A stretch of 64,000 nt of DNA from positions 62,001 through 126,000 of the forward strand of contig JACCIC010000297.1 of NCBI GenBank assembly GCA_018907035.1, read 5' to 3'. Origin of the DNA: Sycobia sp. Sy_11 (lineage: Eukaryota; Arthropoda; Insecta; Hymenoptera; Epichrysomallidae). Below the pieces are notes generated by a model. The model saw nothing but the letters and a program-made list of their open reading frames with translations. It did not search any database and was not told the origin of the DNA. How positions within the stretch are numbered: the first letter of the stretch is position 1; each line of letters opens with the position of its first letter. This document shows, piece after piece, positions 21,926 to 32,880 of the stretch. A program made the translations under genes and the position numbers.

Positions 21926-22230
21926 TATATAGATATAGTATAGCGAATAATTAACGCACATAGTTCAATGTTAAATAAAAGCTAGTCTACTTGTATTATC
22001 TAATAATATAGCTAGGTACTGACAGCGGTCACTACAATATATAAACGACCAATAAGAACCGACAAAATATAATTTAACATGAAATAACATAATTTTCGTC
22101 CGTATAAAAGTGCGTTATTTTCCTATAGAAGTCGTGCTCATTTTCGGCACTTGCTGAACAAGGCACCTCTGAGGGAACAACAAAAAAGGAAACAGCAAAA
22201 ATCGATCGATCGACCCGACGTCTCCCGGTG
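21926..22230 (+). promoter_or_regulatory. Candidate TATA/initiator promoter
   Basis: TATAAAAG at 22103-22110 and an arthropod-type initiator TCATTT at 22138-22143. The 37-bp spacing is a little longer than the usual 28-32. A short ORF starts at 22151 (76 aa, Lys/Arg/Ser-rich) with no recognised family. It may be the promoter of an unrecognised mobile element. Confidence 0.35.
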
Positions 22231-22805
22231 CAAACTCTTCAACGAGAAAAAGGTGCTCTCTTGCTCATTTGAAGATATAATTTCTTGTGTAGAAAAGGGC
22301 GCTCCCATGCTAACAAAAAATACCGCACCGAGCGACACTCGAGAAGGCCAACGAAAACGGAAAAATTCTATTTCTGAGTAATGGCGCTCCTTTGTTAGAA
22401 GTAGAATTAGAAAATATATGATTGATGAGGTGCTCCTTGGAATAATATATTAATCTCCGAAAGGCATTTCGTTTATCTATAAAAAATTAAAAGTTAGATT
22501 TTGTCTCTGAGAAAAGGCGTTCCTTTGTCAGAAATAAAATTAACGATGTATTAATGACGAGACGCTCCTCTAATTAATGCATCGAGACTAACGGAATATA
22601 GGTAAAGGTGCGACGTTTCTCCGAATCTAAATTGTAGCGAGACATGTCGAAGGAAAATAATATATACCAGAAAAGTAAATAAGTAATTAAAATTAATAGA
22701 ATTATGTATAATTATAAGTATTTACTTAATACTGTAACAAGTTTATCATTAATTAATAAAAGCGTATAATAATTGTTAAATATGATCAGGCGCTCCTGAA
22801 TTATT
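22231..22805. repeat. Degenerate repeats with recurring GGCGCTCC box
   Basis: A GAG-AAAA-GGCGCTCCTTTGT-AGAA segment followed about 60-70 bp later by GATGAGGTGCTCCTT occurs near 22375-22440 and again near 22507-22575; single related boxes occur near 22240, 22295 and 22790. This looks like a decayed tandem duplication of about 130 bp. Confidence 0.5.
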
Positions 22806-22926
22806 TAAAAATTAAAAATTTTATATTAGTGACGAGGAACCCCTCGGAATGATATAAGACTTTTATACGATAAATTGCGAGAAAGCGAAAACTCCGGCCG
22901 TGGAAATAGACGACCAAAGTATATAA

Positions 22927-22993
<67 letters not shown>

Positions 22994-23143
22994 GAGAGAG
23001 AGAGAGCGAAAATCGGTCAAGGCCGAATAACCGATAATAGCATTTAGAATTGAAATCGCGACGAAATACGCAGAAATATAAAATTATAATATAATATAAA
23101 TTATTAAATAGTAAATTATTATAATATTTTTTGTTCTCCTAAT
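22806..23143 (+). repeat. Left arm of a long inverted repeat
   Basis: It matches the reverse complement of 25238-25532 with few differences, apart from the length of an internal (AG)n tract (22928-23006 here). The arm contains TCGGTCAAGGCCGAATAACC and AGTATATAAAGAGA. Together the arms bracket a loop that now contains the mariner at 23726-25011. Confidence 0.9.
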
Positions 23144-23723
23144 TTTTTTGTTACAGAGAATCACTAGTGGAATCGGGTCAGAATAGCCTATTGTTATAAT
23201 ATATTTTGTTTTTTTTTCTTATTAATTCTTGTTATTTTTATTCTTTCTTATTGCTATTCTTTCTTAGTGTTATTAAATAAATAGAGTTACGTTTATTAGA
23301 GTAGAAGAGTATTTCAAAGAGAATTTAAAAATTATCTAAATGTTCAAACTGCAAGAAGAAGATAGGAGACGGATCGTTACAGCTTATATATAGAAAAATA
23401 GTCAAATGAAATTAACCATATCTCAACACTAGTAATATGAGCAAAGAATTGTCTCTTGCGTAGTATTTTTAAATTATTCTAATAATACTGATAGACTCAT
23501 AAGTTTTACATAAAAATGATCATAAAATAAAAAATACTTATGTTTTGCTGCGTTTAAACAATTGATTAGATATTTTTACATGTTTCGTAATCCTAGTATA
23601 ATAAAAGTCAGACTTTTCTTATTTTTAATCATACCCAAAAAATTTAAAATATAAAATTGTGAAGATTACATCTATATACCGCGCATTGTTTGTGCTACGA
23701 TATTGTATTATTAAATTATAATA
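23144..23723. other. Loop sequence of the inverted repeat, left of the mariner
   Basis: AT-rich, no ORF. With 25014-25237 it forms the pre-mariner loop of about 800 bp. It shows no transposase remnant, so the inverted repeat is not an obvious autonomous element. Confidence 0.5.
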
Positions 23724-23725
23724 TA

Positions 23726-25011
23726 TTAGGAGTGTGAATAAGTCTTTCCCGTTTTTTGTAAGAGATGGCGCCACCAATACTGTGCGAGTATTCAATGGTT
23801 ACATATGTCATAATCAAAGCTTATTCATATGTCAACAATTCCATACTAACACATTAGTTAAAATTTTTTCGCATCATAAATTTTTGATATCGTGAAAATG
23901 TCGAAATTTGAGCCGAGTCGACGTCATTTGCGGGAAGTTTCACTTTATTGGTTCAATTTGCAGAAATCTGCTGCCGAGACGCATCGATTGCTTCAGGAGG
24001 CTTATGGAGAAGGTTCTGTCGATGATTCAAGTGTTCGCGGATGGTTTCGACGCTTCAAAAGCGGTGATTTCGATGTGGAAGACAAGAAGCGTTCCGGGCG
24101 GCCGCAAATCTGTGAAGATCGAGAATTGGCGACTTTGCTTGATGAAGATTCTTGTCAAACGCAAGAAGAACTTGCTGAAGCATTGGGAGTTGGCCGAACA
24201 ACCATTTCCAAGCGTTTGAAAGCCATGGGAATGATCCAAAAGCAAGGAAATTGGATGCCGTACGAACTGAAGCTGAGAGACGTCGAACGGCGTTTTTTCA
24301 CTTGCGAACAGCTGCTTCAGCGACATAAAAGAAAGGGTTTTCTGCATCGTATCGTGACTGGCGATGAAAAGTGGATACGTTACGATAATCCGAAGCGAAG
24401 AAAATCATGGGGACTACCCGGCCATGCATCATCATCGACAGCCAAGCCAAATATTCATGGCGCCAAGCTCATGCTCTGTATATGGTGGGACCAGCTAGGT
24501 GTGGTTTACTATGCGCTTCTGAAACCGAATGAAAGGATCACAGGCGAGGTCTATCGACGACAATTGAAGCGTTTGAGCCGCGCACTGCGAGAAAAACGGC
24601 CACAATACTCCGACAGGCACGACAAAGTTATTTTGCAACATGACAATGCTCGCCCACATGTTGCACCGCCGGTGAAAACATATTTAGAAACGCTCAAATG
24701 GGAAGTCCTACCCCACCCGCCGTATAGTCCAGACGTTGCTCCGTCTGATTATCATCTCTTCAGATCGATGACGCATGGCCTGGCTGACCAGCACTTCCAT
24801 TCCTACGAGGAAGCCAAAAAATGGGTGGATGACTGGATAGAGGCCAAACCGGTCGAATTTTTTCGCAACGGGATTCGTATGTTGCCAGAAAGATGGGAAA
24901 AAGTTGTAGCTAGCGATGGCCAATACTTTCAATAATTCATTTGCAACCATTTTTTCACAATAAAGGCTCAAAATTTGAAAAAAAACGGGAAAGACTTATT
25001 CACATACCTGA
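23726..25011 (+). mobile_element. Mariner transposon, mellifera-like, full length and apparently intact
   Basis: 1286 bp, the standard mariner length, with inverted ends sharing GTGAATAAGTCTTTCCCG, flanked by TA at 23724-23725 and 25012-25013. It encodes one uninterrupted transposase. It is inserted in the loop of the 22.8-25.5 kb inverted repeat. TIR mismatches are few (AGGAGTGTG at one end, AGGTATGTG at the other). Confidence 0.95.
23898..24935 (+). CDS. Mariner transposase (345 aa, DD34D), intact
   Basis: Cut-and-paste transposase. N-terminal paired-type DNA-binding region, about residues 1-110, with HLREVSLYWF, WFRRFKSGDFDVEDK and a second helix-turn-helix EELAEALGVGRTTISKRLKA. The catalytic core has three acidic residues in TGDEKWIRYDN, LQHDNARPH and SPDVAPSDYHLF, with 34 residues between the last two. 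The ATG at 23898 is chosen because it gives the usual start and length; the frame extends only two more codons upstream to a GTG. C-terminus RMLPERWEKVVASDGQYF is typical of the mellifera subfamily. No stop or frameshift, so it could be active. Confidence 0.95.
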   Translation: MSKFEPSRRHLREVSLYWFNLQKSAAETHRLLQEAYGEGSVDDSSVRGWFRRFKSGDFDVEDKKRSGRPQICEDRELATLLDEDSCQTQEELAEALGVGRTTISKRLKAMGMIQKQGNWMPYELKLRDVERRFFTCEQLLQRHKRKGFLHRIVTGDEKWIRYDNPKRRKSWGLPGHASSSTAKPNIHGAKLMLCIWWDQLGVVYYALLKPNERITGEVYRRQLKRLSRALREKRPQYSDRHDKVILQHDNARPHVAPPVKTYLETLKWEVLPHPPYSPDVAPSDYHLFRSMTHGLADQHFHSYEEAKKWVDDWIEAKPVEFFRNGIRMLPERWEKVVASDGQYFQ

Positions 25012-25237
25012 TATAAGAACCGGCAAGCTTAAATGTAGAAATAGAACTATTAGGAAATATTACATGAATAAGATATACGTAAACTTGATGAAAGGTAATG
25101 ACCTTCAAATACAATAATACCTCTAATACAATATGCAGGGAAAGATACGAAAATGTTACCAATTTAAATTAAATTTATATTAGTTTAAATTCAATTAAAT
25201 TTAGTGCAATTCAATTAATTTCTATTGATTGATATTA

Positions 25238-25367
25238 GGAGAACAAAAAATATTATAATAATTTACTATTTAATAATTTATATTATATTATAATTTTATA
25301 TTTCTGCGTATTTCGTCGCGATTTAAATTCTAAATGCTATTATCGGTTATTCGGCCTTGACCGATTT

Positions 25368-25413
<46 letters not shown>

Positions 25414-25532
25414 TATATACTTTGGTCGTCTATTTCCACGGCCGGAGTTTTCGCTTTCTCGCAATTTATCGTATAAAATTCTTATATCATTCCGAGGGGC
25501 TGCTCGCCACTAATATAAAATTTTTAATTTTT
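25238..25532 (-). repeat. Right arm of the long inverted repeat
   Basis: Reverse complement of 22806-23143, with a shorter (TC)n at 25372-25405. The inner boundary is GGAGAACAAAAAATATT. Outside this arm the sequence no longer mirrors the left side. Confidence 0.9.
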
Positions 25533-26437
25533 AATTAATAATAAATAGTTGCAAAATAAATAGAATTATATGTTGCATTGCAATGCAATATGTAGTTTTA
25601 TTTCTCTAAAGTCAACGACCGCGCGAGAAGATTCGCGCGGAAAGCGAAAAGAATAGAGAGAGAAAGAAAATAAAGCGCGCGAAGATGCTTGAATAGACGT
25701 TCTCTCTCTACGGGCCGACGTGAGCTCCGCGGGCAGCGGATGGCGCGGCCTAGTAAGGGGCGACTACCGCCAGCTTCGTTGTGCCGTCCGGTGAGAAGGA
25801 AACAGTCGCAAAGTGGGGCCCGTTGTCTCTCTCAAAATTCAATGTGCCGCTAGCCTCGAAACCGGTTAGTCATAAATAAAATTTAACTGTAAACTCAATT
25901 CAAACTCGCGAGAGCAAGAATTGAGTTTGAGGAAATAACTTGGACCTTATCTATCTTGGTGGCGGGCTGAGCGACCAAGGGCATACGCGGATTGAGCACA
26001 GACCAAATCCACGGTGATTAAATTACCAAATAAAACAAAAGTGAAGAAAAATGTTATCGTATAAATAAATATAGGAATGTATATAAATGTCAACAAATAT
26101 AAAACCAAAAAAGCACAAATGTATCTGTAAATTTGATACTCGTAACACCATCTATGAGACAAAGAGAGAGAAACTATTAGTATCCGGCTCAGCCCCTCGA
26201 ATTTTCCGGGCCAATCATAGGGATACATATCCGGAACAATAGGAACCATCCGCGCCTTCACTATAAAAGGACCGAGTTTTCACGCTCTCAGTCAACTCCT
26301 AATCAGTCTACTCCGAGACTACTACTACTACAAGTCGACTATAACTCTACTACCAGTATATCCAAGTCTACTCATACAGCAGTACCAAGGACACCAGTCA
26401 GTATCAGCAGCAGCAGCAGCAGCCCAACATTAGTTTC

Positions 26438-26516
<79 letters not shown>

Positions 26517-26740
26517 TAGGGGTTCGGGAGTTCAAGAATCTAATAAAAGTCAGTAATAAAAAAAATATATATATATATATATATATGCTAAAGTTCTAAA
26601 TTTTTTTCTTATTTCTTCACTTTCCCATTACCCTTTCCGGGTTCATCAGCGCTCCTGTCTAAGATTGGAGGATTAAAGGAACCCAATTCCCATACTTATA
26701 TGAAATATTTTTTTATATAGAGGTAGAAAAGGGAACCTGG
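25533..26740 (+). mobile_element. Candidate LTR or retroelement leader with its own promoter
   Basis: A moderately GC-rich block between AT-rich flanks, with strong secondary-structure signals: a 16-bp perfect palindrome at 25573-25588, an 8-bp hairpin CCGCGCGA/TCGCGCGG at 25619-25640 and an 11-bp hairpin at 25891-25901/25918-25928. A TATA/Inr promoter (separate entry), a (TC)n tract (26442-26512) and AATAAA at about 26541 follow. This order resembles an LTR, but no second copy or clean ends are visible. Confidence 0.4.
26262..26293 (+). promoter_or_regulatory. TATA box and initiator of an RNA polymerase II promoter
   Basis: TATAAAAG at 26262-26269 and the arthropod initiator TCAGTC at 26288-26293, with the predicted +1 A at 26290, 28 bp after the first T of the TATA. 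The spacing is right for a focused promoter. Downstream comes a CAG/CTA-rich transcribed stretch and a long (TC)n. No coding region follows that I can recognise. Confidence 0.6.
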
Positions 26741-27179
26741 TTATCCAGGCTGCAGTGATTCAAGATATTTTTCGTAAGAAATTTTGTTTGAATCAAACAG
26801 CAACCTTGGTATGTAATCAGAGAAAAAAAAATAGCGACAGGAGAAACTAAAGAAAAAACCTGTCTTGCTCTTTTTCTTTAGGTTGACGGAATAAATTCTC
26901 GCCAGTTTTCCCGAGCAATTGAGGTTCAATCCTCAGGCTCAAAAAGGCTCAGGAATATACGTGAAGATGTACTTAAAAAGCTGCATTCGCAGGTGAATAA
27001 GGTTTAGGTAGGCGTCTAAGTCATAGATTCGGACGTCACAGCCGAATCTGAAATATAAAAAATTAAATATTCAAATCAAAACTAGTGTTTATTAATGAAA
27101 TTTGATTTTATTAGTTAACTATAATCTAGTGAAGTAAATAATGGTTTAAGAAAAATGATTGAATTACATATCGCAGTAA

Positions 27180-27420
27180 TTTACTTACCTAACAAATATT
27201 TTTATCGGTCTTACAGTGGTATAAAATAATATCTTGATAATTAAATAATTAAATAATGACTGTCAAATTGTCCTTGTTTATAGACACGGTCATAGAATGG
27301 TAAATATAAATAAAAACTAGTGCAAATACTACTGTTAGTATAGGGCAATCTGACGGCCCCCATCACGATTAATGAGTCGACGAGTATGATCGATGAGTAA
27401 GTCGAGTATATGCTATCGTC
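27180..27420 (-). repeat. Partial PLE terminal unit
   Basis: It contains ATTTTTATCGGTCTTACAG, then AATGACTGTCAAATTGTCC-TTGTTTA and later AGGGCAATCTGACGGCCCCC, the same order as the complete units at 31.5 and 61.6 kb but without the hammerhead end. It is diverged and truncated. Confidence 0.65.
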
Positions 27421-27977
27421 CAACGTTAAGTAATCTATTTAGTCCATATAGTTAACTTTATTCAAAAAATCAAAGAACGATAAACCAGATTACTAGTTAT
27501 AGATTCTTCCATATGATGATTAGATGTATCCATTAACGAAATAGAGAAGGATTATTTATTCTCAAAGATACATTTTTCGATTCGAATTTTTGTATGGAAA
27601 ATATTTATTAACGTTACATTCTGTTTCGCTAATATGGTATACATGCCCGTTTCTAGTTAATGATAGTGACCCTGTTGGTGTCATAAAGATAAGATGTAAA
27701 AAATTTTAAAAATTCATACGGCTATATTTTTCTTTTTCTAAATCGAAACATGTTGATTCAACAAGGAGAAATAATTATTCATTATATGCTCAGACTCAAG
27801 GAGCATTACTGTTTTCGAATACAAAATTTCAATCAAAAAAAATTTTTTTCTTAACAGACACATCGTAATATTTCGTATTCAAATGCATTCTTAATACTTA
27901 CAGACATTTTCTGAGACATGAAATCAATTTCAATATTCCCTAAACTGGATATGATAAATACTTATTAATTTTTTTAG

Positions 27978-28146
27978 ATTTTCCTGGAATTAATCCACTA
28001 GGCATTCAAGCTGCTCAACGACTGTTCAAAACTAATAAATTCAGTTACTTCGAAATGTCACAGGCAATTCATCCGTTATTAAACGAGCCTTATCTTCACC
28101 TGCATCCTTGTGGATCAAGTCAATTTCTTTCAAGAATGAATAAGAG
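27978..28146 (+). CDS. Atg10: Atg10 (E2-like ubiquitin-fold conjugating enzyme), internal exon with the active site
   Basis: Atg10 transfers Atg12 to Atg5 during autophagosome formation in the cytosol. The exon starts after a TTTTTTTAG acceptor and encodes DFPGINPLGIQAAQRLF, then HPLLNEPYLHLHPCGSSQF. LHPC is the Atg10 active-site signature; the catalytic Cys codon is at 28109-28111. The exon ends after AG of a split codon (phase 2). The apparent donor is GTTTGA, which is weak. Splicing to the exon at 33288 restores the frame (AG+T, Ser) and gives the expected next Atg10 segment. Upstream exons were not found. Confidence 0.8.
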
Positions 28147-30112
28147 GTTTGATAAAAAAATGTATATATTTATATATTATATTGACTAAAATTGTATTTT
28201 TAAATATTGTAAATTTCTCTTATGAAGCTAATGAGCAAGAAATCATAGTTGGATATTATTTTCACAGTAATACAGTTCTTGCGTAGACTGAATTGCAGCG
28301 TATACACAATCATTTTTGTACCATATCTAAATATAAATACTTTGATTCATTACGTTTCAATCTATATTACTGAACCCTTTGCAATAATAATATTCTACAA
28401 CTCTGCATCTTATTCTTGAAAAATATTGCTCTTAGCTATAAATTAGTACGGTGAAGTATAACTCACAAAACTATAAATTAATTCAAGGCAATCTGGCAAT
28501 TTTACAGAACATATAAGAATGTATGATTATAGAATAGCAATAATTTAATCCGCATTTGCGCCTTTCACATGTGTTCTTTCGAAATTATGATTTGTATCGT
28601 TAAGTATTGATATGTAAAAATTTGGCTTAGTTAATATTTGAGTCTCATTTAAAAATATTAAATTAATGTGTAAAACCTAAAATAGATGATTCAATAGTGT
28701 ACAATAAAGAAAAAATACGTAAAAGTAATAAATAAAAAAAACTGTTTAATTTTCACAACTCTATTTTCAAAATCACATATTGAGTATTATCCTAGTGCAG
28801 TTTAATTTTATTAACAGTTTACACTATATCATTATGTTAAGACATAAACCAATGAAAGATGCGTATGAGAAAAATTGAAATGATTATGATATAAATTGAA
28901 AGCAAATATTTAGAATGTAGCATTTTCATTATCAATATAGTAAAACTACGATAAATATAACAAGAAGCGCTCAACGAAACTGATTAGTTTTATTGATTTA
29001 TCCACTTATTATTCTAAAGGATATATATTCACATTATGTAGAAACAAATTTATATTTAAATCAATTTTCCATACCAAAATAATCTTACATATTTCTGTAG
29101 CTCGAAATAATTAAGTATGATGTAATCGAACTTTAAGAATCAAACAGCCTTTATTGTTCTGACAAAAGTCTATTATTTACTATATGAACAAACCACCATT
29201 AGCTTTGATGTCTAAAAGAATAACTCCATAAATACCTTGAAGACATATGTAGCGAATTAGACCGATTACTTCGAGACGTAATCGATCGTATGCATGGTAA
29301 AAAACTCAAACTGGGTTTACAATGTCCGGCATAATAGTGTAAGCGTTGTATATACAAAAGAAAAAGAAAACCTCTGCAATCAACTGAAAGCTTGGTCAAG
29401 GAGAGTTTTATTGCGAGTAACAAAATCCATAAGAAAGCTCAAAAGCGATACGAATGCTCAGCAGGCCTTTTCCAATGGTAAAATTATGCAACTTAAAATG
29501 GAATGATAATTTACATTTACATATCGCTACGTATTCTCAACGAGTGGCTTGCCAATATTAACCAGTTCAAATATTAAATCGAATAAATTATATATTATAA
29601 AAAATAACTTTTGATTTAATTGCATACATTTTCATGAAATTTTCACTTTTACGTTTCTCAAAAAAAAACATTCTGCAAAGTACGTCATTTTCGAGTATAG
29701 TAATTGTTAAATATATATACTATACGTAAACATGCCTCTAATTCATAACATATAGCTTTATTATATACAAAAATTAGTTTTTATGACAAATAATGCTGTA
29801 ATGGTTCATAACGGTGCGATTCATCATTCAACCTAATTTTTCGATGTGCCCAATCGCATGCTTCGTTATTTATTTAATCTCGTTCCAATAGCGGAAGCGA
29901 TCCAAGAAATGCGGGCACGGAATGATTTAATTTTATTAAATATTAAATAATATATGTAAACTAATATAAATATAACTGCACATATGAAACATATATAAAA
30001 TAAACCAAAATAATGAAAGTTCTTGAAAGATGTATGTGAGTAAGATTGTAACATACAATTAATAACTTAGTATATATACTTTTTTCAAAGCAAAGATAAA
30101 CAGTAATTTTAT
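28147..30112 (+). other. Atg10 intron, unique AT-rich part
   Basis: No exon or mobile element recognised. Short ORFs at 29199-29423 and 29294-29506 lack family resemblance. Confidence 0.5.
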
Positions 30113-30632
30113 ATAAGGTTGTCAAATATCTCCCTTCCGCTTTTTTGCTCTTCATTCAATGCTTTATATAAAGTGTTACAGTGGTAGGATTTACTTCAAA
30201 TATGCACCTTTTTGTTCGATAATCTGTTTGCATCTAGACGACAACTTCATAATACCCCTCTGGTAGATATCCCTCTCCTTATTTGCGAAGAACTCGGGCA
30301 GCCACTTTTCACAAGCCTGTTTTGAGTCCAACTTTACACCATTAACGGCGTTCGACATGGACAGGAATAGGTGGTAATCGCTTCGCGCTCTGTCTGGGCT
30401 ATATGGTGGATGCGATAAAACCTCCCATCTAAACTCCCGTAGCTTCTGACGAGTTATCAACGAAGTGTGTGGTCTGGCATTGTCCTGGAACACTACACTC
30501 TTCCTGTTGGCCAATTTTGGACGGTTCTTGTCGATAGCCTGCTTTAAGCGGTTCAGTATGTCTATCTAGATGGTAGAATTAAACGTCTGGCCATATGCAA
30601 GCAGCTTATAGTGGATGATTCCCTTCCAATCA
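30113..30632 (-). mobile_element. Mariner family 'TGTCAAATAT', copy C (3' part only)
   Basis: It starts with the family end (AAGGTTGTCAAATATCTCCC) and the - strand keeps the C-terminal half of transposase. It is truncated at about 30632 within the segment that reads WKGIIHYKLL. No second inverted end is found, so it cannot transpose. Confidence 0.85.
30191..30514 (-). pseudogene. Mariner transposase C-terminal fragment
   Basis: 107 residues with VVFQDNARPHTSL (second catalytic Asp) and PPYSPDRARSDYHLF (third Asp), 34 residues apart, so the DD34D spacing is intact. The first Asp region is missing. It is the best-preserved catalytic half of this family in the window. Confidence 0.85.
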
Positions 30633-31508
30633 TTATTTATAGTACTTTTTCACAGTGCCTCGCGAAACATTCTCCCTTTTTCCTCCAATAAATCTTCGCG
30701 TCTAATTCGTTACCAAATACTGACAGAGACAGCGTCCGTGTCATAAACAAATATATTCGCGGTGCACTTCCACTGACATCCTTACTCATTCATAGAAAGA
30801 CGCGTATATATGTACAGAAAAATGAAACCGCGTGAACGAGGGCTTCAAGACTTTTATCCATTTTCAGCAACGGATATCTCGTAGCAGGTTTGACTTCTAG
30901 ATCCTTCGATTTCGATAATGTTTATATTCTGCAGCTTCTGTTTTATCACAACTATAATCAAATTATCGTAATCATAATGACCATTTGTCTTAGTTAGTTT
31001 TCATGTTCACATTAAGTTGCATAGCAAGCATAGAAAATAATTATGATATAATAATGTTCTTTCTTAATAAGATAATATAGAACATTTATACTATCTTTGA
31101 ACTATTGCTTCATAGCTCATGTTGTTTTGTATAACATACAGCTTTACGTAATAAAGATAGATGACAGCTTTTATATGAGTAAACGCATTAAAAGAAACTA
31201 AAAATAGGAAGTGTTTTTTCTATTACAGCGGATCCTTGAAGATCTTCAAGTCGTTTTAAGGAGTTGATATTATCCTATCAAGAAACATAGGTTTTTTATT
31301 GCAATCTGTATTATTTTTAATACTTTCTATATAGTTGTTTAATAACTATCCTAATAATTTAGTACGTAATGTAGATAACTTACTACATAATTCTTATTTT
31401 CATGAATTCAATAATAATGCACAGAAATCTTTTATAATTTTTCAGTCGTACCTTTAAGTGAAGTGGCCTATCAATATGAATATTCTTACCCATTCTATTG
31501 CTAATAGT
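30633..31508 (+). other. Atg10 intron sequence without recognised features
   Basis: AT-rich, no ORF or repeat that I can name. Confidence 0.5.
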
Positions 31509-31875
31509 ATTTATTAACAAATATTTTTTCATTGGTCTTACAATCCAATCAAATCAATCGAAAACAATACGTAACAATATCAATACATATTACTACATTA
31601 ACATTAATACACCAATATACAAAAATAATAAAAATAAAAATAAAATTAAGTTAAAAATTATAATGACAGTCAGACTGTCCTCGTATACTGTCACCCCCGT
31701 AGACTAATCTAAAAATAAAATATTAGTTGAAAAAATTTTGTTAGTAAAGTGCAATGCGACTGTCCCCAACACCCTTAACTAATTGAAGATCCAGTCCAAC
31801 GTTTCGAGCCCGCTACTGCTCCACATCAGGGACTGTAAGACCAATGAAAAAAAAATTTCTTAATTTGTATATAAA
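31509..31875 (-). mobile_element. Solo PLE terminal unit (pseudo-LTR) with imperfect terminal inverted repeats
   Basis: About 365 bp. The + strand begins AACAAATATTTTTTCATTGG and TCTTACA, and ends with the inverse TGTAAGACCAATGAAAAA, forming ~30-bp inverted ends. Inside are the GACAGTCAGACTGTC palindrome, an intron-like segment with a mutated donor (GTTAAG) and, next to one end, a hammerhead core. There is no PLE coding sequence beside it, so it stands alone like a retrozyme-type non-autonomous copy. Confidence 0.75.
31792..31835 (-). ncRNA. Hammerhead ribozyme motif (PLE copy at 31.8 kb), one core mutation
   Basis: The - strand reads stem I CAGTCC, core CTGATGT, stem II GAGC...GCTC, GAAAC, GTT, then GGACTG (other half of stem I, 6 bp). 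The final A of CUGAUGA is U here, which should abolish cleavage. The longest stem I of the four copies supports the fold. Confidence 0.65.
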
Positions 31876-32655
31876 CAGTCGACAAAAGTACACTTAAAGT
31901 ATGCTAATATTATTTATGTTGAAAAAAATGAAAATTATAGTAATAAGTTTATACAACAATTACATTAAGAAATTTAGTAACTGATCATATTTCAACAGAT
32001 TTATAGTATGTTCACAATTATCAGAGTAATATTACTAAGGTTTTTTGGCAATGACTTCCTATTATTATCATAAGGTGAAAATTATTAACTGTGTTAGAAT
32101 CTTTGATATTAACTATTGTACTTAGAAGAACAATCCGATAATCTAACTAACATGTTTGAATTGATACTTTGCTCGATGTTTATATGAGGCCATGATCGAT
32201 GGATTTTAGGGTAACACTTAATAAATACTTAACAACTCTGAAGAATCAATAACAAGATACCGCAACCACAAAAACAATATAAATATATATGTGAACAAAA
32301 ATAGTAAGATAATAAGTATATTTAATAAGATATAAGTATATAATAATAAGTAAGTTAATAGTAAAATCTAATAATGCTGTAAATAGTAAAGTACTAATGT
32401 CAGTATCAACAATATTATCAATCTCTGCGATCCCATATTGAGCATGTCCGCCAGCTTCTGAACATCGATTCTACTTATGATCTTTTCGGTATAAATTAAA
32501 TTTAAGTGGGACTGCTGCAATTATACAGATCAAAAACTCATATTTTGTTTGAGAATCGTGATGTGATTATGCGACATGGAGTACAGTGCCTCACGAGCAT
32601 TTAATTCTCTGAATTTATCTGAAGTTTGTTCACATATATGCGGATGGACAGATGT
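31876..32655. other. Atg10 intron sequence
   Basis: AT-rich. On the - strand 32500-32640 an ORF-like stretch ICEQTSDKFRELNAREAL is seen but it lies out of frame with the candidate exon at 32734-32880 and has no start. Confidence 0.4.
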
Positions 32656-32733
32656 TCACCTTTTACTTACTGTGAAAAATGAAAATAAAAATAAAAATAA
32701 TACGCGGTAAAGAGAAGACGGCGGTCGACTTAC

Positions 32734-32880
32734 TAGCGCAAAGAACTGATCAACGTCGCGAATAAGACAGATCGATGCCTGTTGATGCAGGTAAGGGATA
32801 GCTGCTGGTTCAAACGGAAGAGAGAGCAACGGAGGTAGAGATTGACTGTTCCCAAAAATAACCAATGGCTGAGATGACAT
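32734..32880 (-). CDS. Candidate first coding exon of an unrecognised gene
   Basis: The ATG at 32880 opens a 49-codon segment (MSSQPLVIFGNSQSLPPLLS, then LPFEPAAIPYLHQQASICLI...) ending precisely at a consensus donor, GTAAGT. It is more GC-rich than its surroundings. Unspliced, the frame runs to 32656 (74 aa). No family recognised and no partner exon fits, so this may be chance. It lies antisense within the Atg10 intron. Confidence 0.25.

Noticed and set aside
22151..22381. 76-residue Lys-rich ORF
   Set aside because: No family recognised and it overlaps degenerate repeats; kept only as a remark under the promoter candidate.
22826..23020. Leu/Ser-rich ORF across the GA repeat
   Set aside because: Translation of (AG)n inside the inverted arm.
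27541..27760. Possible upstream Atg10 exon
   Set aside because: I looked for the YS-x-SY-x-VP-x-LYF block expected upstream of LHPC; no frame here gives it with splice sites.
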